Positions 1 to 9,110 of a stretch of DNA of 64,000 nt are shown here, one piece after another (positions within the stretch are counted from its first letter, which is position 1; each line of letters starts with the position of its first letter). The notes below the pieces were generated by a model. The model was not told the DNA's origin, ran no database searches, and worked only from the letters and a program-made list of their open reading frames with translations. Origin of the DNA: a virus; IMG/VR virus record IMGVR_UViG_3300027969_000042, positions 1 to 64,000 of that record; one strand, 5' to 3'. The position numbers and the translations under genes are program-made.

Positions 1-1077
1 TCAGGGTTTTATGTAGTTTATGAAGGTTCAACAAACTTAGAAAAACCAGGATGGTATGGAATATCTCACTTAATGGAACATTTGGTTTGTAAATCATTTG
101 ACCACTTACAAGAAGACTTTGATAGAGACGGTATTGATTGGAATGCTTATACTTCATCAAATGAAATTGTATTCTATTTAACTGGTTTAGATGAAAAAGT
201 AAATAAATATAAAAATCAATTTGTTGATTTACTAACTTCTTTTAAGGTTACTAAAGAGGAATTTGAAAATGAAAGAAAAATCGTTCTTGAAGAGTATATG
301 GATTGTTTCAATGATCAATCACAAACACATATGTTAAATCTTTCTAGAAAGTTATTTAATGATTATGATCCAATTGGATTGAAAAAAGATTTAGAGAATC
401 TAAAATTTATGGATTGTCTTAACTTCTTTGAATTACAGTATGCAAAACCAACTAAAATTATCAATGTATCTAAAAACAAAGATTATAAAAATAAAGCAGT
501 TGAGTTTCAAGAAAGAAAAATCGTAACTAATTTAAGTTTTGGTAATCACGATACAGATTTAGAATTAAACAATGATTTTAAAGACAAAACTTCTGTTGTA
601 ATTCTTTCACCTGTAATTGAAGAAGATTTTGCATATGTTCACTTTATCAATGCTATGTTATCATTAGGATTGAAGTCTCCTTTATATCAAGAAATTAGAG
701 AGAAAAAAGGATTAGTTTATTTTGTTCACTGTTATCAGTCAAGAGTAAATGATAAGGGTTTAAACTCTATATCAACTTTAACTTCAAATAAGAACTTTGA
801 TGAGGTTGTAGAAGCAGTTAAGAAAGTAATTACAAATCCTGATAAATTTTTAACTAAAGAAAGATTTAACCTTGTTAAAGAATACTATGGTGTTAGAAAA
901 CAAAAAGATGAAATCAATAGATATGCTTCCGTAAATCAATGGATAAACCCTCCCAAATGGAGTGTCTATGACATATTAGAAGATGTTACTTTGAAAAAGA
1001 TTAAAGAAGTTTATACTAAGTATTATGACTTTGATAAGTTTTACATTTCCTCTGATAAGAAAGAATTTAAGAAATAA
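1..1077 (+). CDS. M16 (insulinase/pitrilysin-type) zinc metallopeptidase, 5'-truncated by window edge
   Basis: The frame is open from base 1, so the start lies outside the window; about 358 residues are visible. The inverted zinc motif HxxEH is present as HLMEH (bases 70-84), and a Glu-rich helix (ERKIVLEE) about 70-80 residues later supplies the expected third zinc ligand. The later stretch LYQEIREKKGLVYFV matches the conserved C-terminal M16 segment. The family cleaves peptides in a closed chamber; a phage copy could process virion or host proteins, which is inference. It ends at TAA just before a strong hairpin and converges on the gene to its right. Confidence 0.85.
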   Translation, partial: SGFYVVYEGSTNLEKPGWYGISHLMEHLVCKSFDHLQEDFDRDGIDWNAYTSSNEIVFYLTGLDEKVNKYKNQFVDLLTSFKVTKEEFENERKIVLEEYMDCFNDQSQTHMLNLSRKLFNDYDPIGLKKDLENLKFMDCLNFFELQYAKPTKIINVSKNKDYKNKAVEFQERKIVTNLSFGNHDTDLELNNDFKDKTSVVILSPVIEEDFAYVHFINAMLSLGLKSPLYQEIREKKGLVYFVHCYQSRVNDKGLNSISTLTSNKNFDEVVEAVKKVITNPDKFLTKERFNLVKEYYGVRKQKDEINRYASVNQWINPPKWSVYDILEDVTLKKIKEVYTKYYDFDKFYISSDKKEFKK

Positions 1078-1082
1078 TAAAT

Positions 1083-1110
1083 AAAAAACCACTCAAATGA
1101 GTGGTTTTTT
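1083..1110. terminator. Bidirectional rho-independent terminator
   Basis: Stem ACCACTC/GAGTGG(T) with loop AAAT, flanked by A-run and T-run, between two converging genes; it can terminate both strands. Confidence 0.8.
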
Positions 1111-1114
1111 GTTT

Positions 1115-1477
1115 TTAGAATTTATCCCAAGTTTTTATTTTCTTTGTTTCCGATTTTACTTCTTCCATATAATCACACATAGTAAGAGTTTCTGGCCCTA
1201 TAAAACCAGCATCATGCACCCAAACCTTAAAGAATTTACCATCTGATTTTCTTTTGAAAATACCATAAATAGTTTCTTCATCTTTACGGTCACCTTTTTC
1301 TGAATAAGCATCTTCAAACTTAAATTTTTCTCCTTCTGGAAATCCCCAGTTCAAACCAACAGCATCTCTTAAATAGAGTGTTAGCGCATAACTTACACTT
1401 TCATCATCACAAGAATCTTTGAACTCTTCATCTTGCATTAGATCTTCAATCAATTCACTTATATCTAACTTTTCCAT
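1115..1477 (-). CDS. Hypothetical acidic protein (120 aa)
   Basis: No family recognised. The protein is acidic at the N-terminus (EDLMQDEEFKDSCDDES) and more mixed later, with a conserved-looking GIFKRKSDGKFFKVWVHDAG segment, so it is probably a small soluble globular protein. I prefer the ATG at 1477, three bases after the stop of the upstream HD gene; a start at 1501 would overlap that gene by 22 bases. It is the last gene of a minus-strand run and ends at the hairpin at 1083-1110. Confidence 0.6.
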   Translation of the reverse strand: MEKLDISELIEDLMQDEEFKDSCDDESVSYALTLYLRDAVGLNWGFPEGEKFKFEDAYSEKGDRKDEETIYGIFKRKSDGKFFKVWVHDAGFIGPETLTMCDYMEEVKSETKKIKTWDKF

Positions 1478-1479
1478 AT

Positions 1480-2037
1480 TTAATAGTTTTCTTTTACCCA
1501 ATCAACTAATTTTAGTAGATTTTCTGTATTATTTGGATATCTATCTAACATAGATTCTAAAAATTTCAATCTACCATCTTTGTAAGAATCACCGTATGCT
1601 TTATATTCTTCGTGAATACCATTTTCCCACTCTAATAATTGATCGAAATCTCTTTCAACAATATTCATATCATAGTAGTTAAATGATTCAGATAAGTTTG
1701 TTGTAGCTTCGTGAGTTTTAGTATCTAAAATCATTTGTCTAATGTCATTATTATCTTTATTATCTTTATCTTGACAACATTCAGTAAAGAATTCTGCGGA
1801 TTTTTCTTCGTTATCAGTTTTCATTGGATCATAAATACAATCATGAAAAAGTGCAGTGATTAGTAATTTCTCATATTCTTTTTGAGAGTATTTAGATTTT
1901 CCCTCATTGATTTGTTCAATTAAATCGTTTAAGTGATTTAAAGTATGATAAGATCTGTGTGATTCATTCCACATAGCTAGTAATGTAGTAACGTCACATT
2001 TAATATTCCATTCGTTTAATAGTTCTTGTAAATCCAT
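1480..2037 (-). CDS. HD-domain metal-dependent phosphohydrolase (COG4339-like)
   Basis: 185 aa. A YHTLNHL motif (residues 30-36) is followed about 30 residues later by FHDCIYDP (64-71) and by NEEKSAEFF, the pattern of the small predicted HD phosphohydrolase family that I know as COG4339. The two His and the HD pair are the expected divalent-metal ligands. The substrate is unknown; HD enzymes often hydrolyse nucleotides, so a role in nucleotide turnover is plausible. The start ATG follows a 32-codon ORF by only four bases, which suggests one transcript with its neighbours. Confidence 0.75.
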   Translation of the reverse strand: MDLQELLNEWNIKCDVTTLLAMWNESHRSYHTLNHLNDLIEQINEGKSKYSQKEYEKLLITALFHDCIYDPMKTDNEEKSAEFFTECCQDKDNKDNNDIRQMILDTKTHEATTNLSESFNYYDMNIVERDFDQLLEWENGIHEEYKAYGDSYKDGRLKFLESMLDRYPNNTENLLKLVDWVKENY

Positions 2038-2041
2038 TTAT

Positions 2042-2140
2042 TTAATTATTTTTAATAAAGTATATATTAAATATTTTTTTTATACTTTCTTTACGAGAAT
2101 ACCTTCTATATGACTTATGTGAATTCATCATATTCATCAT
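2042..2140 (-). CDS. Possible small basic peptide (32 aa)
   Basis: ATG at 2140 (a second ATG follows immediately), TAA at 2042-2044, four bases before the HD gene. The peptide is basic (HKSYRRYSRKESIKK). No family recognised. Support is only its tight packing in an otherwise gene-dense strand and its basic composition. Confidence 0.3.
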   Translation of the reverse strand: MMNMMNSHKSYRRYSRKESIKKIFNIYFIKNN

Positions 2141-2159
2141 ATGAGTATAAACATTTATA

Positions 2160-2291
2160 CTACCTGTTCTCCTTGGTTTTAATAAGTACATTTTGTATTA
2201 TCTTTTTCCTTTTAATGGGTCTCATTAAAATATTTATTGTTGAATGAAAATTTCTCATAACATCATTATAAGTAGTTGCACCACTATCCAT
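2160..2291 (-). CDS. Possible small basic peptide (43 aa)
   Basis: ATG at 2291 lies one base after the TAG stop of the preceding gene (2293-2295) and the frame runs 43 codons to a TAG. The sequence starts MDSGATTYNDVMRNF and ends in a basic tail (RPIKRKK). Phage operons often use such one-base junctions, which is the main support. Function unknown. Confidence 0.4.
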   Translation of the reverse strand: MDSGATTYNDVMRNFHSTINILMRPIKRKKIIQNVLIKTKENR

Positions 2292-2292
2292 A

Positions 2293-2544
2293 CTATTTTT
2301 TAAGTATTTGATCAATTTTAGCTTCTCTGGCTTCTGCTTTCTCTCTTAATAAACGAGCCTCTCTTTCTTGTGGAGTTTCTTCACGTTTTTCAGACTTATC
2401 TGCTTTATAGTAACCTAAAAAGTCTTCAAGAGCACTGGTATAATTACCATATCGGTCAGATTTCATATAACTACCTAAATCGGAGTATTTATCTTTTATA
2501 CTATATGATTTTCTAAAATCATCAAAATAATTTTTATCGTTCAT
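2293..2544 (-). CDS. Hypothetical charged protein (83 aa)
   Basis: No family recognised. The first half has aromatic and polar residues (YFDDFRKSYSIKDKYSDL); the C-terminal 35 residues (EETPQEREARLLREKAEAREA) are a highly charged predicted helix or coiled coil. It sits five bases downstream of the sirtuin gene on the same strand, so the two are probably co-transcribed. Confidence 0.6.
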   Translation of the reverse strand: MNDKNYFDDFRKSYSIKDKYSDLGSYMKSDRYGNYTSALEDFLGYYKADKSEKREETPQEREARLLREKAEAREAKIDQILKK

Positions 2545-2549
2545 TATAT

Positions 2550-3269
2550 CTATTTGTTTATTTGGTTAAAAATATATTGCATTCCTTTTGTGGCAACCTT
2601 TTTCACATGGTGGAAATAAGGTAATTTATAATCTGGTATATCATACATAACCATATCTATATTAGATGGTTCAATATAATATACGGGTACTTCTACATCT
2701 GTTAAAAATGGAATTTCATTTGCAGGTAAAACTTGTAAAGAAGTTCCGACTATTATACAATAGTCACATTGTTCTGCTGCTTTTACTGCTTTACTCATAT
2801 AATCTGGATTTAATGCCTCACCAAACCAAACGATATGTGGTCTTAGTTGAGATCCCTTATCACATTTGTCTCCTATATTTACGTCTTTTGTCCAATCATA
2901 GATTAGTCTTGGGTCTAATGTTGAACGTACTTTGGTTAGTTCTCCGTGTAAGTGTATTATGTTAGTAGATCCTGCTCTTTCGTGTAAGTTATCTACATTC
3001 TGTGTAACTACAGTTACATCAAATTCATTCTCTAACTCTGCTATAAGTCTATGTGCTAGATTTGGTTGTACAACTTTTAATTGTGCCCTACGTTCATTGT
3101 AGAATTTTAGTACTAATTCTTTATCTTTTCTCCATGCATCGATGGTAGCAACATCTTCAATCTTGAAATTGTTCCATAAGCTTTCCTTAGAGTCTCTAAA
3201 GGTTTCAATCCCGCTTTCTTTCGAGAGTCCTGCTCCAGAGAATACTAATATTTTTTTTCGGTTATTCAT
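2550..3269 (-). CDS. Sir2-family NAD-dependent protein deacylase (CobB/SIRT5-like class III)
   Basis: 239 aa, full length for a bacterial sirtuin. Visible motifs: NAD-binding GAGLSKESGIETFRD (residues 12-26), TQNVDNLHERAG (89-100), catalytic His in HLHGE (His108), FGE and GTSLQVLPA. FYNERR places Tyr57 and Arg60 in the Y-x-x-R position that in SIRT5/CobB binds succinyl or malonyl groups, so desuccinylase-type activity is likely. The usual four zinc Cys are largely missing: only one Cys (GDKCDKG) remains in that region, so the small domain probably folds without zinc. It is divergent from the giant virion gene to its right. Role by inference: altering host protein acylation or NAD metabolism, or countering NAD-based defence. 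Confidence 0.9.
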   Translation of the reverse strand: MNNRKKILVFSGAGLSKESGIETFRDSKESLWNNFKIEDVATIDAWRKDKELVLKFYNERRAQLKVVQPNLAHRLIAELENEFDVTVVTQNVDNLHERAGSTNIIHLHGELTKVRSTLDPRLIYDWTKDVNIGDKCDKGSQLRPHIVWFGEALNPDYMSKAVKAAEQCDYCIIVGTSLQVLPANEIPFLTDVEVPVYYIEPSNIDMVMYDIPDYKLPYFHHVKKVATKGMQYIFNQINK

Positions 3270-3318
3270 ATTTAATTATAGTTAAAAGGGTAAAATTAGT
3301 TTAGATACTATTAATAAA

Positions 3319-3329
3319 TTTATATATAG
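3319..3329 (+). promoter_or_regulatory. AT-rich promoter-like element (TTTATATATAG)
   Basis: Lies about 31 bases before the first giant virion gene, in the divergent gap after the sirtuin gene. It is one of several near-identical AT-rich elements before genes in this window. Confidence 0.35.
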
Positions 3330-3349
3330 ATAAAAACTAAACCGTTTTA

Positions 3350-6300
3350 ATGAGTTCAACAAATTTAGTGAAAAAAAGTTTATTCACCAAACCTTATTTA
3401 ATAACCACAGAGGAATTAAATCAAATTGGTCAGGATATTAATTTAGTAGGATATGACCCACAATTAAATCTAACAAGTGATGATACAAATGTCGTTTTAA
3501 AATATGGTATACCTTGTAGTCCTAAACTTCTAAATTGGGTTGAACCTTATCAGATTGCAGGTATTGATTATACTTTATTTTATACAGAAGTTAACTCTGG
3601 ATTTAGTATAGGAGATAGAGTATTTATAATCAATGGTACTTATGATAGTAATTTACTAATTACCGATGATAAGTATAAAAAAGGTCATGATGGTTATAAA
3701 GTTCTTTTTGTAGATAAATGTCAAGTTGTATTAGATATAGAATTTAATGGTAGTTTACCAAGTAACGAAGCAACAGAACCAAGTGATGACCTGGATAATC
3801 TAATTAAAGTTTATTATATTAAAGATCAGAATGACTTTATTCATGTAAATAGACAGATTACAACTCGTGGTGGTGATTTTGATTATAGATTTAATAGAAA
3901 TCAAAATAATATAATATTTGCACCAACACAAAGTTATAGTGTAATAAGTGGTTGGGGTGAATCATTGTCTTTATCTGATGGACCTGGGTTTTTTATTAAA
4001 GATGGAACTTCAAGTTGGGTTAATATAACTGACGAATTTATGATCGGTTCTTATTCTATTGCAGCTACAGCAAGTGCAAATAAAATACTGATATTAAATA
4101 ATAGTTTTAACTTCGTGGATGTAAGTTTTCAAGAGAATTTAGTTTATAGTTATGAAACAATTGGTACTTTTTCAAGTTGGCAAGTAAATGTAAAACATGA
4201 AAATAAAAATGTTCCTTTAATATCTAAATCTAATTTTAGAAATGGTACTTTTAATGGAAATTGGAATGGTGGTATTTATGGTAGTAATGATAAAAGAATT
4301 ACTTGGGGTTCTACCTCATCTATTTGGAATTCAGGTACTTTATTAAATACTATTTGGGAAAGGGGTATAATGGAATCCAAACAAAGTCAACCTCAAAGTT
4401 ATGTCTCAGAGTTTGATAATATTGTAGGTACTTTTGGTGCACCATACCAAAAATCAACTAATCCAGATAATGATGGATATGGTTATAACTTTGTTATAAA
4501 TTCAGAAATAAGAAATGCAATTATAAATAATGCAAATGTTAGTAATTCAATACTAGGTACATCATCTACACCATATTCAATTGTAGAAGAACATCTAAGA
4601 GGAACACTTACATCACAGTTTATACAGAATAATTTTAGTGACACACTTATAAATAAAGCTTATTTTGAAAGTTGTGGAATTCAAAATGCAAATATACAAA
4701 ACTCTGTTGTAAAAAATTCAAGAGTAGAAAATAGTAGATTTTATAATGTTAAGTCAATAAATACACATTATAAAAAGTCTTTATTTAAAAATTCTAATTA
4801 TATTAGTGATAACTCAATAAGAATATTACATTTTGAGGAGATAGAGTTTAGTCAAAGCGGTACAGCGTCTGCATCACATAAGGTTTATAAATTTTATATA
4901 AACAAAAGAAGTTATGAGAAGTTTAAGTTTAAAGATACCTTTTATATAAAAGGATTGAAAATAAATAGTAATACTACTTCATTACTCAACTTCTTTGATA
5001 AAAAATTTAAAATAGGACCTTATGTTGAATATACCGATGTGTTTAGTTTATCAGGAGGTATTTCTGGTAAACAATGGTATAAAAGGGGATTTGAGTATAA
5101 CTGTATGCTTTCAACTCCTAAAGATAACGATTATCTATCAGATGTTAATAGAGGTGCAAATTCTTTAAATTCAAATATTGCTACTAACAAAGATAACTTT
5201 GGATATTCTATTGATATTTTTGTTACTCTTGCAGATATTCAAACTAGTCCTATTACACTACCTAGTTATACAATACCTAGTGTTATTATTGATTATTCAG
5301 ATGCTTATATTTTAAACTCTGACTTTGAAAGTGGTATTTTTGAAAATTCTAATTGGAATAGTGGAAATCATTTCAATTTTAGTAATGATGTAAATATAAA
5401 ATTTGGGGATGACTATGATGAGCAGATATGGAATTTAGATGGTAAGTTTGGATATCTTTCAAATAGAGGAGAATATTATAATATGTCATTAGTTGGTGGA
5501 ACATCATCTATAAATGTTAAAACTCTTTATTCAGTTAATGATGGTCAAGCCACTGATTTGTATCCAGGTGGTATATATCCGGAAGTAGAAAAGGATTACT
5601 TAGCGGTAGATGAAGTAGTATTCTTAAATGCAGTCGATTATGATACTAGAGGAAAAGTAACTGGTATTTCTTTCTCTGGTACTGGATCAAATTATAGAGA
5701 TGTTGATGACCAGGGGAACCCACTGGGTGTAGGACTAAGAACAGCATATACTGGAGAAGGAACAGGACTAACTGTTGATATTACTACAAGTGTTATTGGT
5801 CAGGTGACTGGTTTCAGTTTAATATCTGAAGGTAGTGGTTACCCAAATTTGGGTTATAATATATATCTTACTGATAGTGGTGTTAACGGTGGAAATGGAC
5901 TACAATTTAGTATGATTGCTGGAAATACAAATTCAATTGCTATTGTACCTGGAACTGGACAATTTGGATATTCAGTAGGATCTACAGTATCTATGCAAAG
6001 AGTTCAACAAGGTGGTAGTAGTGATGATATTATTCTTATTACTTCTGTAAATAATGGTGCCGTTTTATCAGTAAATATTAATTATCCTGGTTTAGGATAT
6101 TCAAATGGTGATATACTAACAATCATTCAACCATCATCAGATAATAATGCAACCTTTTCAGTAACTGGTATAACAGGGTCTTTGACTAGACTACCGGATC
6201 AATATAAAATAGTAGAAAATCAATCAAGAGGTAACTATCAATTGCAAGAAATTATTGCAGCTGGTTCAACTAGTATTTTACCTGGTTTAACGGCAGGTGG

Positions 6301-9094
6301 TAAATTTAGTTCTTATGGTGCAAATAATAGATATGGATACTTACATAAAACTAAATTTTATAGATCAAAAATATTATCTGGTATATTTAAAAAGGCATAT
6401 TTTAACACATCTTTAATAAAAAATGAGTTATATGATGTTAGTGATAGAGAATTTAATAATGTTGAAAAAATAAAAAGTTTACTAATAGTAGATTCGATAT
6501 TTTCTAAAAATTCAAATATTCTATCTAGGGCAACTTATATGAACTCGTTTTTTGTTAAAAATTCTGATATATGGGAAAATGGTATTTTATATGATTCTAT
6601 TTGGAATGGTATGACATTTAATGATGGTTTGGTTAAATCTTCAACTTGGTTAGATGGTATATTTAATAATGGGTTATTCTATAGTTCAAATACTTTTGAT
6701 GGAAATACTACAAACTTCTCATATAATGAAAATAATATAAATTCTTTTTATAAAAGTGGTTTAACAAAAACTATAATTATTCCTCCAGGTGGTGGTCGTC
6801 CACGTAGTAAATTAGTATATAATAATAGGTTATCTTGGCAAAAAGGTACATTTATAAATGGAGAGTTTTATAAAAGTGATTGGGAGGGTGGAAATTTCAA
6901 TGGTGGTAAATTCTACTATTCGAAATTCTATGATGGTACGATAAATGGTGGTATAATAGGAGATGCTTCCATAACAACTGGATACACAAAAGTTTATAAT
7001 GGTATTATAAATTATACAACTGTTGAAAATGCAGAACTTATTGCACAGACAAATCTAAAATTACCATCATCTTCAATAAATAGCAATGGTACTATAAAAT
7101 GGTTAAATGGTATATTTAATGGTGGTGTTTTTAGTACATATAACAATCTTAACTTGGCTACTTGGTCAGGTGGTATATTTAATGGTGGGGAGTTTACTGG
7201 AACTGCAAAATGGTTAAACGGTGTATTTAATGGTGGTAAATTTACATCATATTATAATTCATCACAACTTATATTATATTCTGCATCAGATATTAAAGAT
7301 AATTACTCTTGGGAATATGGTGTATTTAATGGAGGTGAGTTTGGAATTGGAGATTTAAGTATATTAAATAATACGTCTGTTGTAAATAATTCAAGTTGGT
7401 TTGATGGAGAATTTAATGGAGGTTACTTTAAGGGTAAAGTTTGGAATAATGGTGTATTTACAGCTGGAGAGTTTAACGGAGGTGGAAGAACACAATCTGG
7501 TTATTATGCAATTGGTGGTACTCAATCAAATAATGCAAAAAACTTTATATCATCTTTTGGAACTTCAAGTATAAATAGTTATGGTATTTGGAAAAGTGGA
7601 TTTGTAACAGATACTAAGGATAGATACGTTAATAGAAGGATATATAATGATTCAAAAAGAGTAAGTGATACAAATATAAATTTAAAAACTGTTGTGTTAA
7701 GAGATGTGCTTTGGATGGGTGGTACATTTAGTCATCCAAGTGGAACTATACAAAACTCTGTTTGGATAGATGGTACATTTGAAAATGGTACATTTAGATC
7801 AAGTTCATTTAATCCATATGTAAATAGAAATATATTTTTACCAACATCTAGTCCAACCTTTAGTATTAGTGATACTTGTATTTGGAAAAATGGTACACTT
7901 ATAGATAGTGATTTTTATATATCAGAATGGGAAAATGGTAATTTTATATCTGGTAATGGATATGGAATGATTTGGAAAAATGGTATTGTAAGTTATATGA
8001 ATGCTTATAATATTTTTTGGGAAAACGGTCTTTGGAGAAATGGTAACTGGTATGGATCTAACTTTGATCTAAATCCAGATGGTAGTATAACCAGTGATTT
8101 TGAAAAACAGATTCTATTTAGAGGTATGAATTGGCCTTCCAGAGGTATTACTTCATCTTGTCATGTTTGGAATATCTTTTTAAATGAATCTCTTTCAAAT
8201 ATCAATAGTTTTATAGAATCACCTGCTACAGTGATAGATTATAATTCAACTATTATAGTTTCTGAGAGTTCTAATACACCACCAGTTTGGTTACCAAATT
8301 CAACATTTGGTGGTACAGTTAGTATACCACAACCTGTAGTAGACCCTATTACTATAGTATGGCAAGATACTCAAGTTAGTACAGATAGAATAGGAAGTGG
8401 AACACCACCAGTCTCAATTGTGATTGGACAAACAGGTTCGTACCAGACAACTCAAAGTGCGGTATGGGAATATAGTACTGATAATATAAACTGGGATAAT
8501 ACTTCACAAGTAGGTGGTGGTATCAATGATGTAATAAGCATTTCTACTACTTTTTATGTTTTATCAGGAGATACTTTCTTTAGAATTAAAGATGGTTTAC
8601 TAACCTCAAATGTTTTAAAATATACATTGACTTCCCTATATAATATTTCTTTTTTTGGTCCTAATTATTTAGTTCCTTTAGGTAATCCGCCATATGATGG
8701 ATATAATACTTTAAATGGGACTATCACTGTAAATCAAGCACCGGTTACTATCACTCTTAAAGCATTTTCTGGAACTGGTTACCTTTATACAGTACCACCA
8801 CCTGCAGGTAATGCTGGTTTTCAATATTATGTAGGTACGAATACAACTGGTGCAGTAATAATAAATGATCCAAATGGTTCAGCAGTGGTCGATCCATTAA
8901 CTGGAAGTTCATATATTACAAATCTAGTAGAATCTATCGGTCTAAATTATTCAACAGAAACAACAGATGAGTTACAAATAACACTAAATTTGGATGGGGT
9001 ATATGATATATCACTAGAAGGTTGGTTTTTATATAGTAATTCTTCAGAACCACAACCATATAATCCTGGATGTGGTAAAGTTACCCTAACATAA
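3350..9094 (+). CDS. Giant virion protein with W-x-x-G pentapeptide solenoid segments (1914 aa)
   Basis: No single family recognised. Repeated blocks such as IFNGGEF, WLNGVFNGGKF and IWKNG occur around residues 300-340, 1070-1200, 1250-1380 and 1450-1570. They form five-residue units with an aromatic at position 2 and Gly at position 5, suggesting a pentapeptide-like beta-helix. Residues about 770-960 hold several G-x-GY...GD-x-L units seen in phage structural proteins. The C-terminal 350 residues look like Ig-type beta domains. It starts a three-gene plus-strand block of huge structural genes. Surface fibre or whisker is the likely role. The related pentapeptides at 42-48 kb suggest the proteins assemble or act together. 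Confidence 0.75.
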   Translation: MSSTNLVKKSLFTKPYLITTEELNQIGQDINLVGYDPQLNLTSDDTNVVLKYGIPCSPKLLNWVEPYQIAGIDYTLFYTEVNSGFSIGDRVFIINGTYDSNLLITDDKYKKGHDGYKVLFVDKCQVVLDIEFNGSLPSNEATEPSDDLDNLIKVYYIKDQNDFIHVNRQITTRGGDFDYRFNRNQNNIIFAPTQSYSVISGWGESLSLSDGPGFFIKDGTSSWVNITDEFMIGSYSIAATASANKILILNNSFNFVDVSFQENLVYSYETIGTFSSWQVNVKHENKNVPLISKSNFRNGTFNGNWNGGIYGSNDKRITWGSTSSIWNSGTLLNTIWERGIMESKQSQPQSYVSEFDNIVGTFGAPYQKSTNPDNDGYGYNFVINSEIRNAIINNANVSNSILGTSSTPYSIVEEHLRGTLTSQFIQNNFSDTLINKAYFESCGIQNANIQNSVVKNSRVENSRFYNVKSINTHYKKSLFKNSNYISDNSIRILHFEEIEFSQSGTASASHKVYKFYINKRSYEKFKFKDTFYIKGLKINSNTTSLLNFFDKKFKIGPYVEYTDVFSLSGGISGKQWYKRGFEYNCMLSTPKDNDYLSDVNRGANSLNSNIATNKDNFGYSIDIFVTLADIQTSPITLPSYTIPSVIIDYSDAYILNSDFESGIFENSNWNSGNHFNFSNDVNIKFGDDYDEQIWNLDGKFGYLSNRGEYYNMSLVGGTSSINVKTLYSVNDGQATDLYPGGIYPEVEKDYLAVDEVVFLNAVDYDTRGKVTGISFSGTGSNYRDVDDQGNPLGVGLRTAYTGEGTGLTVDITTSVIGQVTGFSLISEGSGYPNLGYNIYLTDSGVNGGNGLQFSMIAGNTNSIAIVPGTGQFGYSVGSTVSMQRVQQGGSSDDIILITSVNNGAVLSVNINYPGLGYSNGDILTIIQPSSDNNATFSVTGITGSLTRLPDQYKIVENQSRGNYQLQEIIAAGSTSILPGLTAGGKFSSYGANNRYGYLHKTKFYRSKILSGIFKKAYFNTSLIKNELYDVSDREFNNVEKIKSLLIVDSIFSKNSNILSRATYMNSFFVKNSDIWENGILYDSIWNGMTFNDGLVKSSTWLDGIFNNGLFYSSNTFDGNTTNFSYNENNINSFYKSGLTKTIIIPPGGGRPRSKLVYNNRLSWQKGTFINGEFYKSDWEGGNFNGGKFYYSKFYDGTINGGIIGDASITTGYTKVYNGIINYTTVENAELIAQTNLKLPSSSINSNGTIKWLNGIFNGGVFSTYNNLNLATWSGGIFNGGEFTGTAKWLNGVFNGGKFTSYYNSSQLILYSASDIKDNYSWEYGVFNGGEFGIGDLSILNNTSVVNNSSWFDGEFNGGYFKGKVWNNGVFTAGEFNGGGRTQSGYYAIGGTQSNNAKNFISSFGTSSINSYGIWKSGFVTDTKDRYVNRRIYNDSKRVSDTNINLKTVVLRDVLWMGGTFSHPSGTIQNSVWIDGTFENGTFRSSSFNPYVNRNIFLPTSSPTFSISDTCIWKNGTLIDSDFYISEWENGNFISGNGYGMIWKNGIVSYMNAYNIFWENGLWRNGNWYGSNFDLNPDGSITSDFEKQILFRGMNWPSRGITSSCHVWNIFLNESLSNINSFIESPATVIDYNSTIIVSESSNTPPVWLPNSTFGGTVSIPQPVVDPITIVWQDTQVSTDRIGSGTPPVSIVIGQTGSYQTTQSAVWEYSTDNINWDNTSQVGGGINDVISISTTFYVLSGDTFFRIKDGLLTSNVLKYTLTSLYNISFFGPNYLVPLGNPPYDGYNTLNGTITVNQAPVTITLKAFSGTGYLYTVPPPAGNAGFQYYVGTNTTGAVIINDPNGSAVVDPLTGSSYITNLVESIGLNYSTETTDELQITLNLDGVYDISLEGWFLYSNSSEPQPYNPGCGKVTLT

Positions 9095-9110
9095 AAAATA
9101 TAAAATAAGT

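Noticed and set aside
2666-2965. Plus-strand ORF inside the sirtuin gene
   Set aside because: Leu-rich shadow; the sirtuin on the other strand has all catalytic motifs.
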